Notes: generated by a model not told the origin, from the letters alone. Counted from the first letter of the stretch, positions 8,553-15,822 are shown. The stretch: DNA of 26,395 bases from Pseudolysinimonas_A sp049651805 (GCF_049651805.1 NZ_JBASCU010000032.1:1-26395); one strand, 5' to 3'. Made by a program: numbers and translations.

Positions 8553-8957
8553 GAGGCAGCCCGCCTCCGCGCCGGACTGATCGCCGGGGACCCGAACTGC
8601 CAAGTCGAGGTCGCCTGGCACTGCTACCAGCAGCTGCGGTCGCTCTATCACCGAGACCGGGCAGCAGACGGACGCCTCATCGCCGAACAGATCCTCGACG
8701 GCTCCACAGCTGCCCGCTCCCCGAAATCGCCCGCCTCGGCCGGACCCTGAAGAATTGGCGGCAACAGTTCTGGCCTACTTCGACAGCAGCGGCGTGAGCA
8801 ACGGCGGCACCGAAGCGATCAACCTCATCATCGAGAACACCCGCCGACTCGCCCACGGCTTCCGCAACTTCAACAACTACCGACTCCGGATCCTACTCGC
8901 CGCCGGCGGCCACAAACCCTGGCGCCCGACCGCTACCCCCGCTTCATGACGAAGAGT
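8553..8957 (+). pseudogene. ISL3-family transposase C-terminal fragment (copy A)
   Basis: This is the plus-strand counterpart of the transposase in copy B (complement of 9632-10873). It starts at ARLRAGLIAGDPNCQVEVAW and ends at HKPWRPTATPAS, with the stop at 8947-8949 and the IS terminus TTCATGACGAAGAG. Two single-base losses break the frame: one near the LDAFHS equivalent (about 8700) and one in the FLAYFD equivalent (about 8770). The conserved GGTEAINLIIE region with the third catalytic residue survives in the last frame. The 5' two thirds are missing. The stretch 8444-8552 upstream matches nothing I recognise. Confidence 0.85.
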
Positions 8958-9175
8958 CCCTTGACTGCCACTCAACGGTGAAGCAGAGTAGCCATTACGA
9001 AAGGTCGACCCTGGATAGTCGACCTGAACTCCAGACACGAGCACCGGCTCGGTTCCCGACTGGGATTCTCTTAGCAGAGGAATCTCTTGGATCAAGCAAC
9101 GCCGGAGCGCCCTCATCGGCATCTACATCTCGACGTGTCAAACGCCGTCTCGTTGGCTCCTGCTAGGCAGGGTGT
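8958..9175. other. Intergenic stretch with an 8-bp palindrome
   Basis: No convincing gene is seen. AGGTCGAC-CCTGGATA-GTCGACCT (9002-9025) is a perfect 8-bp inverted repeat, and a weaker bulged hairpin (GATTCTCT...AGAGGAATC) lies near 9063-9083. They precede the small membrane-protein gene at 9176 and could be regulatory. Neither is followed by a T-run. Confidence 0.4.
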
Positions 9176-9589
9176 ATGAACCTCATGCATTCTGAATCAG
9201 GCACGTCGCGATCGGACCCGGAGGGAATGCCACTGGGGGGAATCATCGCCCTCGGCGGTGCGCTCACGGCCGCCGTTACCGGCGCGATTTTGCTCATCGA
9301 CGCCTACCGACACAGGGACCCCGGCTACTCCTGCACTGACGTGATGCCCGACACGCAAGCCCTGAACATCGACACCACGGTGGTCGATGGTGTTCGGGGC
9401 TCATATGAGTGGTGGCCGTTTGGATTGACATGCCAATTTCCGCGAATCGGCGGAGGAACGGTCACCGTTGGCCCCGACGCCTCGCTCACCATCGTGCTGC
9501 TATGTTTCCTCGGCGCAATCGCGATCACGGTCGCCGGACTCGTCGCCGCCAGCATTTCGAGGGCGCGCAGAAAGAACCGCAACAAATAG
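9176..9589 (+). CDS. Small two-helix membrane protein of unknown function
   Basis: The product is 137 aa. Two hydrophobic helices (about 20-42 and 103-127) bracket a roughly 60-residue loop with a pair of cysteines (YSCTDV, Cys53; LTCQFP, Cys86), and a basic tail (RARRKNRNK) follows. If the tail is cytoplasmic by the positive-inside rule, the loop faces outside and the cysteines could pair. I recognise no family. The gene sits alone between two inward-facing ISL3 termini (8957 and 9623), so it may be accessory cargo or an isolated survivor of the original locus. It is less GC-rich than its neighbours. The ribosome site is weak (CAGGG close to the ATG), so one of the nearby ATGs could be the true start. 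Confidence 0.7.
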   Translation: MNLMHSESGTSRSDPEGMPLGGIIALGGALTAAVTGAILLIDAYRHRDPGYSCTDVMPDTQALNIDTTVVDGVRGSYEWWPFGLTCQFPRIGGGTVTVGPDASLTIVLLCFLGAIAITVAGLVAASISRARRKNRNK

Positions 9590-9622
9590 GAGGAAAGAAT
9601 GCGTCACAAAGGGACCATTGCA

Positions 9623-10860
9623 GGCTCTTCGTCATGAAGCGGGGGTAGCGGTCGTGCGCCAGGGCTTGTGGCCGCCGGCGGCGAGCAGGATGCGGAGCCG
9701 GTAGTTGTTGAAGTTGCGGAACCCGTGGGCGAGTCGGCGGGTCTTCTCGATGATGAGGTTGATGGCCTCGGTGCCGCCGTTGGAGACGCCGCCGGTGTCG
9801 AAGTAGGCCAGGAACTGTTGCCGCCAGTTCCGTAGGGTCCGGCCGAGGCGGGCGATCTCCGGGATTGGGCAGCTGTGGAAGGCGTCGAGGATCTGCTCGG
9901 CGATGGCGCGTCCGTCCGCTGCCCGGTCTTGATGATAGGTCGAGCGCAGCTGTTGGTAGCAGTGCCAGGCGACCTCGACCTCGCAGGTTGGGTCCCCGGC
10001 GGCCAGTCCGGCGCGGAGGCGGGCGTGTTGTCGCTCGGACAGATGCTCGGCACCGTGGCGCAGCAGCCCACGGATTCCGTAGAGCGGATCACCCTTCCGG
10101 CCGCGATGCCCGAGGGTGTTCTGCTGGACGCGTTGTCGGACCTCGTCGAGGGCCTTCACCCCGAGCCGGACGACGTGGAACGCGTCGAGGACCGCGACCG
10201 CGTCGGGCAGTTCGTCGCGGATCGCGTTGGCGTAGCCGCGGAACGGATCCAACGCGGCATGCTCCACCGTCGGCACGAACCCTTCCGGCGTCGTGCGCAG
10301 CCAGGCGGCGTAAGCCGTTCCCGACCGACCCGGGACCACATCGAGCAGGCGAGCGCGCACTTGCCCGTGTTCGTCGCGGGTCAGATCCACCATCGAGGTC
10401 ACCGCCCGGTCGGTGCCACGGCGGGACGGTTTCCAGATGTGCTCATCCACGCCGAGGGTGACCACCCGGCCGAGTCGATCAGGGTCATCGATCGGCTCGG
10501 CAGCGTGCTGTTGGATCGCCCGCCAGAGCGTGTGCCAGCTGACCCGCAACCGCCGAGCCAACGCCGCGACGGTCGTGTCGTCCGTTTGGAGCATCCCGGT
10601 CGCCCACGCCGCCGCCCGGAGGGTGAGCTTCGCCCGCGCCGATGCGAACGGGTGCGCTTCGGAGAACGACCGCACAAGGCAGCCGACCTCGCGACACCGC
10701 CAGAGCCGCTTGGACCAGCGCACCCGCACCGGCAACCCGAACGCGGGAGCGTCCGCGAGCTCGTGCACCCGACGCCCCCGCCCCTCCGCGAGCACTCCAC
10801 AGCCCGGACAGCCGACCGGAGCAGCAGCCGTCTCGACGTCAAGGACCAGCACATCAAAGC
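9623..10860 (-). mobile_element. ISL3-family element, copy B, nearly complete but lacking its 5' end
   Basis: The 3' terminus is intact at GGCTCTTCGTCATGAAG (from 9623). The transposase gene runs leftward-complete to residue RFDVLVLDVET, but the first 20-30 codons and the other terminal repeat are absent. At 10860/10861 the element abuts the same terminus of another copy (fragment C). Confidence 0.8.
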
Positions 10861-10873
10861 GGCTCTTCGTCAT
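9632..10873 (-). CDS. ISL3-family transposase, 5'-truncated and re-started from a neighbouring IS end
   Basis: The product is 413 aa from an ATG at 10873 (MTKSRFDVLVLD...). It has an N-terminal zinc-binding region (CPGCG...CREVGC), an HTH region (TVAALARRLRVSWHTLW), and the ISL3 catalytic residues in VTLGVDEHIWKP, AVLDAFHVVRLG and GGTEAINLIIEKTRR. The original N terminus is missing: codons upstream of RFDVL are replaced by the terminal repeat of fragment C, which happens to supply an in-frame ATG. The frame stays open up to 11050, but the residues encoded there are out-of-frame IS and junk sequence. Whether the shortened protein is made or active is unknown. The stop lies at the element's own end, inside the terminal repeat. 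Confidence 0.8.
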   Translation of the reverse strand: MTKSRFDVLVLDVETAAAPVGCPGCGVLAEGRGRRVHELADAPAFGLPVRVRWSKRLWRCREVGCLVRSFSEAHPFASARAKLTLRAAAWATGMLQTDDTTVAALARRLRVSWHTLWRAIQQHAAEPIDDPDRLGRVVTLGVDEHIWKPSRRGTDRAVTSMVDLTRDEHGQVRARLLDVVPGRSGTAYAAWLRTTPEGFVPTVEHAALDPFRGYANAIRDELPDAVAVLDAFHVVRLGVKALDEVRQRVQQNTLGHRGRKGDPLYGIRGLLRHGAEHLSERQHARLRAGLAAGDPTCEVEVAWHCYQQLRSTYHQDRAADGRAIAEQILDAFHSCPIPEIARLGRTLRNWRQQFLAYFDTGGVSNGGTEAINLIIEKTRRLAHGFRNFNNYRLRILLAAGGHKPWRTTATPAS

Positions 10874-10982
10874 GAAGCGGGGGTAGCGGTCGTGCGCCAG
10901 GGCTTGTGGCCGCCGGCGGCGAGCAGGATCCGGAGTCGGTAGTTGTTGAAGTTGCGGAAGCCGTGGGCGAGTCGGCGGGTCT
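10861..10982 (-). pseudogene. ISL3 fragment C: 3' end of a third copy
   Basis: About 120 bases match 9623-9744 in the same orientation with three mismatches. They encode the last 35 or so residues (TRRLAHGFRN...TTATPAS, stop at 10870-10872) plus the terminal repeat. The sequence diverges from copy B after the shared gggtct. Its outer terminus touches the truncated 5' end of copy B exactly. Confidence 0.85.
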
Positions 10983-10991
10983 GACCCGCCG
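10973..10991. repeat. Perfect 9-bp palindrome at the broken edge of ISL3 fragment C
   Basis: CGGCGGGTC-T-GACCCGCCG straddles the point where fragment C stops matching the IS. It may be a fold-back junction scar, or a hairpin terminator for prfB, whose stop is about 124 bases away. The rest of 10992-11114 holds no gene I can support. Confidence 0.4.
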
Positions 10992-11114
10992 ACGGCAGCA
11001 GGATCCGTCGCGCGGAATCCCAGCTCCGACTCAACGCGAAGTTGGCTCACGCTAGCGGGTAGACAGGCCCTTCCGCCAGAAGCAAGTCAGAAGGCGTTTA
11101 GGCGGTGGCCTCGG

Positions 11115-12224
11115 TCAGTCTTCGACCCGCGACTTGCGCCAGCGGATGCCGGCGGCGATGAAGCCGTCGAGGTCGCCGTCGAACACGACGGCCGGGTTGC
11201 CGACCTCGTGGCCGGTGCGCAGGTCTTTCACGAGCTGCTGCCCGTAGAGGAAGTACGAGCGCATCTGGTCACCCCAGGATGCCGTGATGGTGCCGGCGAG
11301 TTCCTTCTTCTTCGCCGCCTCCTCTTCGCGCTGCAACAGCATGAGGCGGGTCTGCAGCACCCGCATCGCAACGGCGCGGTTCTGGATCTGCGACTTCTCG
11401 TTCTGCATCGACACGACGATGCCGGTCGGGAGGTGGGTGATGCGCACCGCCGAGTCGGTGGTGTTGACACTCTGGCCGCCGGGACCACTCGAGCGGAAGA
11501 CATCCACCCGGATGTCGCCTTCGGGAACCTCGACCTCTTTCGCCTCTTCCATGATCGGGATGACCTCGACCGCGGCGAAACTGGTCTGCCGCTTGTCGGC
11601 CGAACCGAACGGGCTGATGCGGGCGAGGCGGTGGGTACCCGCCTCGACACTCAGGGTGCCGAACGCGTAGGGCGCATCCACTTCGAAGGTCGCCGACTTG
11701 ATGCCCGCGCCTTCCGCGTACGAGGTGTCGAGCACCTTCACCGGGTACTTGTGACGCTCCGCCCAACGCAGGTACATGCGCATCAGCATCTCGGCGAAGT
11801 CGGTGGCGTCGTCGCCACCGGCGCCCGATCGGATGGTGACGACGGCGCCGCGGTCGTCGTATTCGCCGTCGAGCAGGATCTGCACCTCGAACTCGCCGAG
11901 GGCCTTCGTCAGCGAGGCGAGCTCGTCACGGGCCTCCTGCGCGCTCAACTCGTCGTCGCCCTCGATCGCCATCTCGACGAGCACTTCGAGGTCGTCGAGG
12001 CGGCGCTCGATGCCGACGATGCGCGCGAGCTCAGACTGCCGGTGGCTGAGAGCGCTGGTGACTTTCTGCGCTGCGTCGGGGTCGTCCCAGAGGTCTTGCG
12101 CGCCGGCCTTCTCGCTGAGGTCGGCGATCTCGGCTTCGAGTCGCTCGACCCCGATGACGCTGCGGATGTCGTTGAACGTGCTGCGGAGGGCGGCGATTTC
12201 GGTGCCGAGGTCGAGGTCGATCAT
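11115..12224 (-). CDS. prfB: Peptide chain release factor 2
   Basis: The product is 369 aa and full-length. RF2 frees the finished chain at UGA and UAA codons. The tripeptide anticodon SPF is in RISPFGSADKR (near 204), and the catalytic GGQ is in SSGPGGQSVNT (Gly249, Gly250, Gln251). The N-terminal helical domain covers about 1-110. The reading frame is continuous, so the UGA-dependent +1 frameshift that autoregulates many bacterial prfB genes is absent. An AGGAGG lies just before the ATG. In most actinobacteria prfB is followed by ftsE-ftsX-smpB; here the downstream side is IS debris, so that operon order is broken. The MFS gene starts divergently 34 bases away. Confidence 0.97.
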   Translation of the reverse strand: MIDLDLGTEIAALRSTFNDIRSVIGVERLEAEIADLSEKAGAQDLWDDPDAAQKVTSALSHRQSELARIVGIERRLDDLEVLVEMAIEGDDELSAQEARDELASLTKALGEFEVQILLDGEYDDRGAVVTIRSGAGGDDATDFAEMLMRMYLRWAERHKYPVKVLDTSYAEGAGIKSATFEVDAPYAFGTLSVEAGTHRLARISPFGSADKRQTSFAAVEVIPIMEEAKEVEVPEGDIRVDVFRSSGPGGQSVNTTDSAVRITHLPTGIVVSMQNEKSQIQNRAVAMRVLQTRLMLLQREEEAAKKKELAGTITASWGDQMRSYFLYGQQLVKDLRTGHEVGNPAVVFDGDLDGFIAAGIRWRKSRVED

Positions 12225-12258
12225 GACCTCCTCAGACTACGGCGTAACGTGAGAGCCG

Positions 12259-13509
12259 ATGGTTCCGTCGGATCGCCCCTTCCGCTGGCGCGCGGTGGTC
12301 GTTGTGGTCTTTCTGCCGACCATCGTGTTCTCGATGGGGCAGTTCGCGATCATTCCCGTCATCCCGGCACTCGCGCAAGGCCTCGGCGCCGACCTCGGCG
12401 GTGCCGCCCTCATCGCCTCGATGCTCGTCGTCGGGCAACTGATCGGCGACATCCCGAGCGGCGCGGTGGTGGCTCGCATCGGCGAGCGGCAGGCGATGAT
12501 CGCCGCGACCGGGCTCGCGCTGGTCGCCGTGGTCGTGATGCTGGTCGCTGCGCATCCGGCGGTTCTCGGCCTCGGAGTGCTGACGCTTGGGATTGCGGGC
12601 GCGTCGTTCGGTCTCGCGCGCCACGCTTTCATGACCAGCTTCGTGCCGGTGCGCTATCGGGCCCGCGCCCTGTCGACCCTCGGCGGGAGCCACCGGCTGG
12701 GTGCCGTGGCGGGCCCGCTCGCCGGTGCGGCGCTGCTCACAGTGACGGGTGAGCCGGCGAGCGTCGTCATCCTGCTGGCCGTGTGCTGTTTCGCCGCCGC
12801 GACCCTGCTGCTCGTGCTGCGCGACCCCGCCGCCGCGATGTCGCGGGGGCCGGGCACCGTCGGCGAGGCGGAGGTGCGGCAGGAGGTCGTCGGCCTATGG
12901 GGCACCCTCGCCGCGCAGAAGAACGTGCTGCTCACCCTCGGTGTCGGGTCGGCGATCCTCTCCGGTCTGCGGCAGGTGCGCCAGGTCGTGCTGCCGGTGT
13001 GGGCGATCAGCATCGGACTCGACGAGGCCACCACCTCGCTCATCATCGGCGTCGCCGCCGCGATCGACTTCTCGCTGTTCTTTCTCGGCGGCTGGATCAT
13101 GGACCGCTTCGGCCGGCTGTGGACGATCCTGCCGTGCGCTCTCGGGCTGTCGGCCGGGCTGATCGCACTCGCCTTCACCCACGACATCGACGCGCGGGTC
13201 GGCTGGTATGTCGTCATCGCCCTCTTCCTCGCCCTGTCCAATGGACTCGGCGCCGGCATCCTGATGACCCTCGGTGCCGACCTCGCCGACCCGCGCAACC
13301 CGGCGCCGTTCCTCGGTGCGTGGCGGTTCACGACCGACCTCGGCGGGGCGGGTGCCCCGATCCTGGTGACGGCACTGACCGCCGCGTTCAGCCTCTCCGT
13401 CGGGGTGGCGGCGATCGGCGTCGTCGGGCTGCTCGGCGCGGTCATCATGCGGGTCTACATTCCGCGCCACGTGTCGGCGCGACCGAGCGAGGGGTCCGGC
13501 GGGAGCTGA
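12259..13509 (+). CDS. Major facilitator superfamily transporter
   Basis: The product is 416 aa with about 12 hydrophobic helices in two six-helix halves joined by a loop near 195-215 (SRGPGTVGEAEV). A motif-A-like sequence GDIPSGAVVARIGERQAM lies between helices 2 and 3, and a second-half equivalent, GGWIMDRFGRLW, is present. This is the layout of a proton-coupled efflux or uptake carrier of the inner membrane. Nothing in the sequence or neighbourhood fixes a substrate. It is divergent from prfB and followed after 12 bases by the J-domain gene, with which it may be co-transcribed. Confidence 0.88.
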   Translation: MVPSDRPFRWRAVVVVVFLPTIVFSMGQFAIIPVIPALAQGLGADLGGAALIASMLVVGQLIGDIPSGAVVARIGERQAMIAATGLALVAVVVMLVAAHPAVLGLGVLTLGIAGASFGLARHAFMTSFVPVRYRARALSTLGGSHRLGAVAGPLAGAALLTVTGEPASVVILLAVCCFAAATLLLVLRDPAAAMSRGPGTVGEAEVRQEVVGLWGTLAAQKNVLLTLGVGSAILSGLRQVRQVVLPVWAISIGLDEATTSLIIGVAAAIDFSLFFLGGWIMDRFGRLWTILPCALGLSAGLIALAFTHDIDARVGWYVVIALFLALSNGLGAGILMTLGADLADPRNPAPFLGAWRFTTDLGGAGAPILVTALTAAFSLSVGVAAIGVVGLLGAVIMRVYIPRHVSARPSEGSGGS

Positions 13510-13521
13510 CTCACGGCCCGG

Positions 13522-14466
13522 ATGGCGGAGAATATCCGGGTGCCCAGCCCGCTCGCGCTCAGCCCGTACGCGGTGCTCGGTGTCGCTGCGCACGCCACCC
13601 ACTCAGAGTTGCGGCGCGCGTATCGGCGGAAGCTGCGCGAAACCCACCCCGACACCGGCGGGGATGCCGTGCAGTTCCACCGCGTGCAACGGGCGTGGGA
13701 ACAGGTGGGTACGCCCGAGGCGCGCGCGGCCTACGACTCGGGCGCCGACCGGAGTGCGACTCCCGAACGCACGTGGGCGCCGCGCGCTCCCTCGCCGCGC
13801 GCCGACTCCTCCCGGCCGCAGGCTCGGATGCACGGGCATCCCGGCGGGTGGTACCGCGAGCGGTACCTCGACCTGCTGCAGGAGTGGGTCGGGCGGGGCG
13901 CGTCGATCCCGAACCCGTACGACGCGGCGCTCATCCGATCGGCACCCCGCGAGGTGCGGCACCTGCTCGCCTGCGCCATCGCCGAGGAAGAGACGGCCGT
14001 CGTGCTCGCCGGGCTCGGCATCGGGTTCTCGGTGTGGCACGACGTGCTGGCCGGGCCGGTGGTCGGCGCCGACGCCGGCAAGATCGACCACATCGTGCTC
14101 GGCCCGACCGGGCTGTGGGGGCTGCTCAGCGAAGACTGGGGCGGCCCGGTGTCGACGCGTCGCGGCGACGTGATCGGCCCCGCCCTGCGCCGCGACGAAC
14201 GACCGATGCACGAACTCGCAGGCCGGGCCCGTCGCTTCGAGCGCGAGGCGAAGGTGCGGTTCTCGGCGCTCGCCGTCGTCGTGCCCGACGACACCTCGCC
14301 TGAGGGGGTCATCGAGCTCGGCACCATAAGGCGGGCTCGCACCCTGCTCGTGCAGCGTCCGCGCCTCGCCGACCTCGTGCGCACTCGCCCTTCGGGTCTC
14401 GCGTTCGGCGGAACCGACCTCTTCGAGGTGCGCACTCGCATCCAGGGCGCCGCCCACTTCGTGTAG
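13522..14466 (+). CDS. J-domain protein with a C-terminal NERD-like domain
   Basis: The product is 314 aa. Residues about 12-73 form a J domain (YAVLGVAAHATHSELRRAYR, then HPD at 42-44), which would stimulate a DnaK-type Hsp70. A proline- and arginine-rich linker (about 75-105) leads to a region with the NERD (nuclease-related) signature KIDHIVLGPTGLWGLLSED (about 187-205). The usual Glu-x-Lys of NERD nucleases appears replaced by Ser-Glu-Asp, so nuclease activity is doubtful. No G/F region or zinc domain is seen, so it is not a classical DnaJ. It follows the MFS gene closely. Its 3' end is the left edge of the accessory island, and a second, diverged copy of its last 62 codons lies at 20318-20506. 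ATG 13522 is used; GTG 13540 is an alternative. Confidence 0.82.
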   Translation: MAENIRVPSPLALSPYAVLGVAAHATHSELRRAYRRKLRETHPDTGGDAVQFHRVQRAWEQVGTPEARAAYDSGADRSATPERTWAPRAPSPRADSSRPQARMHGHPGGWYRERYLDLLQEWVGRGASIPNPYDAALIRSAPREVRHLLACAIAEEETAVVLAGLGIGFSVWHDVLAGPVVGADAGKIDHIVLGPTGLWGLLSEDWGGPVSTRRGDVIGPALRRDERPMHELAGRARRFEREAKVRFSALAVVVPDDTSPEGVIELGTIRRARTLLVQRPRLADLVRTRPSGLAFGGTDLFEVRTRIQGAAHFV

Positions 14467-14490
14467 CCCTAGCCGAAGACGGCGCGAGGT
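14464..14490. repeat. Left copy of the J/NERD-tad junction repeat
   Basis: The last codon region of the J/NERD gene, two bases, and the first 22 bases of the convergent TadE-like gene's 3' end (ctagccgaagacggcgcgag) match 20504-20530 with two mismatches, then diverge. It marks the left end of the island and behaves like an attachment or recombination boundary. Confidence 0.7.
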
Positions 14491-14531
14491 CGCCGAGGAG
14501 ATCGGGAGGGTGCGCGCCGGCTTCGAGCTCC

Positions 14532-14669
14532 TCACGAGAGCCTCGAGATCACCATCGCTGCGACGATGACGAATCCCGCGAGAGATCCTGGGATCTCGAT
14601 CATGACGCCGGGGAGAGCAATGACGACGTTCGTCTGCGGCGGCTCGGGCAGTGTCGGTGTCTTGGCCAT
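14532..14669 (-). CDS. 45-residue hydrophobic peptide
   Basis: An ATG at 14669 is preceded by GGAGA with a 7-base spacing, which decides the start. The peptide begins MAKTPTLPEPPQ, then is almost wholly hydrophobic from about residue 14 to 43 (VVIALPGVMIEIPGSLAGFV...), ending RLS. It should span the membrane once. Size and composition resemble small membrane toxins, holin-like or regulatory peptides, but I recognise no family. It is divergent from the winged-helix-like gene at 14851, with a 180-base shared control region, so the pair may form a toxin/regulator or effector/sensor unit; that is inference. Confidence 0.6.
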   Translation of the reverse strand: MAKTPTLPEPPQTNVVIALPGVMIEIPGSLAGFVIVAAMVISRLS

Positions 14670-14785
14670 GATCGCGTCTCCAAACGTATGGGTCGCGGAC
14701 CGTCGATCCTCGCGGCTGCGACATCGGGTGGTGTGGCCTTTCATTCCCGCGACCAGGGGCTCGCGAGGAGGCGACTCTATTCCCC

Positions 14786-14845
14786 CTTCCACATAGGATG
14801 GAAGCAAATCCATAACACTTAACTGCGCAATATCTGTAACACTTA
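14786..14845. promoter_or_regulatory. AT-rich control region with a palindrome and a direct repeat
   Basis: CTTCCA-CATAGGA-TGGAAG (14786-14804) is an inverted repeat. TAACACTTA occurs twice (14813-14821 and 14837-14845), 24 bases apart, immediately before the GTG at 14851. The region is far richer in A+T than its surroundings. The spacing of the direct repeats suggests paired operator half-sites, perhaps for the adjacent winged-helix-like protein. Confidence 0.45.
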
Positions 14846-14850
14846 TCGTC

Positions 14851-15465
14851 GTGAGTCGTGGACTGGGTGCCATCGAGTCGAAGATCCTCGAGGACCTTCG
14901 ACGCGTGACAAGCTCGCGCGACCCGCGCCTCAACAGCGTCGAGGTCTGGGACAGCGCATGGTCGCTCGGCTGGGAGTCGTCGAATCGGAAGATGACGGTC
15001 GCCGAGTCGTCATCTCTCCGCAGGGCGGCGTGGACGTTGCACGGGAAAGGACTCATCGAAGTCAAGCCGCCGCGCGAGGACGAGGAGCGTTGGGCCGGAT
15101 TGGAGGCGGCGAACATGCCGGATGGGCGACGGCGACTCGCGGTGCGTCTGCCTCTCACGGAAGACATGCTGCGCGCCGTCGTCGAGAAGCACCGTCGCGC
15201 TGTGCGCATCAAGCGCGCGCGGCTTGCGGTTCAGGGCGAGAGAACGCGCTTCGGCCTTCCCCCCGGACCGCACGCCGCCACCTATCGCAACTACATCGAT
15301 CCAGATCTGCAGTTCCTCGACTGGTATCAGCGCACCTACGAACCGGTCGCCGAAGGTCGCTGGTACGACGAGCGAGAGATCAGGCTCGCGGCAGTCCCGC
15401 CTCCGGCGAGTGGCGTGGCAGCCACATCCGACGCCCTCGTCGGGCACACGTTCTTTCTCGGTTGA
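14851..15465 (+). CDS. Winged-helix-like protein of unknown function in island module I
   Basis: The product is 204 aa from a GTG close behind an AT-rich promoter region. The first 75 residues (RGLGAIESKILEDLRR... then SLRRAAWTLHGKGLIEV) look like a winged-helix DNA-binding domain, the second part being the recognition helix and wing. The middle is basic (EKHRRAVRIKRARLAVQGERTRFG), and the C-terminal 60 residues are of unknown fold (YIDPDLQFLDWYQRTY). I recognise the N-terminal style from actinobacterial accessory genes but cannot name a family. It probably controls itself and the divergent 45-aa peptide gene. Confidence 0.65.
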   Translation: MSRGLGAIESKILEDLRRVTSSRDPRLNSVEVWDSAWSLGWESSNRKMTVAESSSLRRAAWTLHGKGLIEVKPPREDEERWAGLEAANMPDGRRRLAVRLPLTEDMLRAVVEKHRRAVRIKRARLAVQGERTRFGLPPGPHAATYRNYIDPDLQFLDWYQRTYEPVAEGRWYDEREIRLAAVPPPASGVAATSDALVGHTFFLG

Positions 15466-15477
15466 CGGATCTCGTAG

Positions 15478-15780
15478 TCATCCGAACACCGCGCGTGCCG
15501 TTGCGGTGGTCTCGATGCGCAGACCCTTCGGGAAGAAGACGGTCACGATCGGCGGGCGCCACACCGCCGACAGGGTGACGGATGCCGTCTCGCCGTCGCG
15601 CGTCGTCGCCTCCTCGATCACGAGCCCCTCGAATCCGCCGTTCGGGGTCGAGGCGAGGAACGCGGTGACGTCCCGCCGCACGTCGGCGGGCTGGAGCACC
15701 ACACCGGGCGTGCCGTCCGTGACGACGACGTCGTCGAGATCGAATGCCTCGGCGCCCACCAGGGCGGCACCGTCGGCAGC
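15478..15780 (-). pseudogene. Diverged 3' fragment of the TadE-like gene
   Basis: It encodes ADGAALVGAEAFDLDDVV... through to ...ETTATARAVFG with its own TGA stop. About 89% of residues are identical (10 differences in 93) to the end of the intact gene at 20509-20943. The N-terminal membrane helix and start are absent; homology stops near 15780. The level of difference means it came from a related strain or is an old duplicate, not a recent copy of its neighbour. Confidence 0.85.
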
Positions 15781-15789
15781 CTCCCAGTG

Positions 15790-15809
15790 TCGAACGTTTG
15801 TTCTACTCT
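15790..15809 (+). promoter_or_regulatory. LexA-like (SOS) box and -10 before the GHKL-nuclease operon
   Basis: TCGAACGTTTGTTCTA (15790-15805) matches the actinobacterial LexA pattern TCGAAC-N4-GTTCGA at 11 of the 12 fixed positions. A -10-like TACTCT (15804-15809) overlaps its right edge, as expected for LexA-repressed promoters. It starts about 10 bases inside the island module. LexA control is inference from the match and position. Confidence 0.6.
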
Positions 15810-15822
15810 GCGAGGAACGACC

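Noticed and set aside
9632..11050. Taking the ISL3 transposase start at GTG 11050
   Set aside because: The extra residues come from fragment C read out of frame and from unrelated sequence, so a start at ATG 10873 is more sensible.
11115..12224. A programmed frameshift in prfB
   Set aside because: The reading frame is continuous from the start through the N-terminal domain, with no in-frame UGA needing a shift.
12783..14303. A 506-codon plus-strand frame across the MFS and J/NERD genes
   Set aside because: It is out of frame with two well-supported genes and its product is arginine-rich low-complexity sequence.
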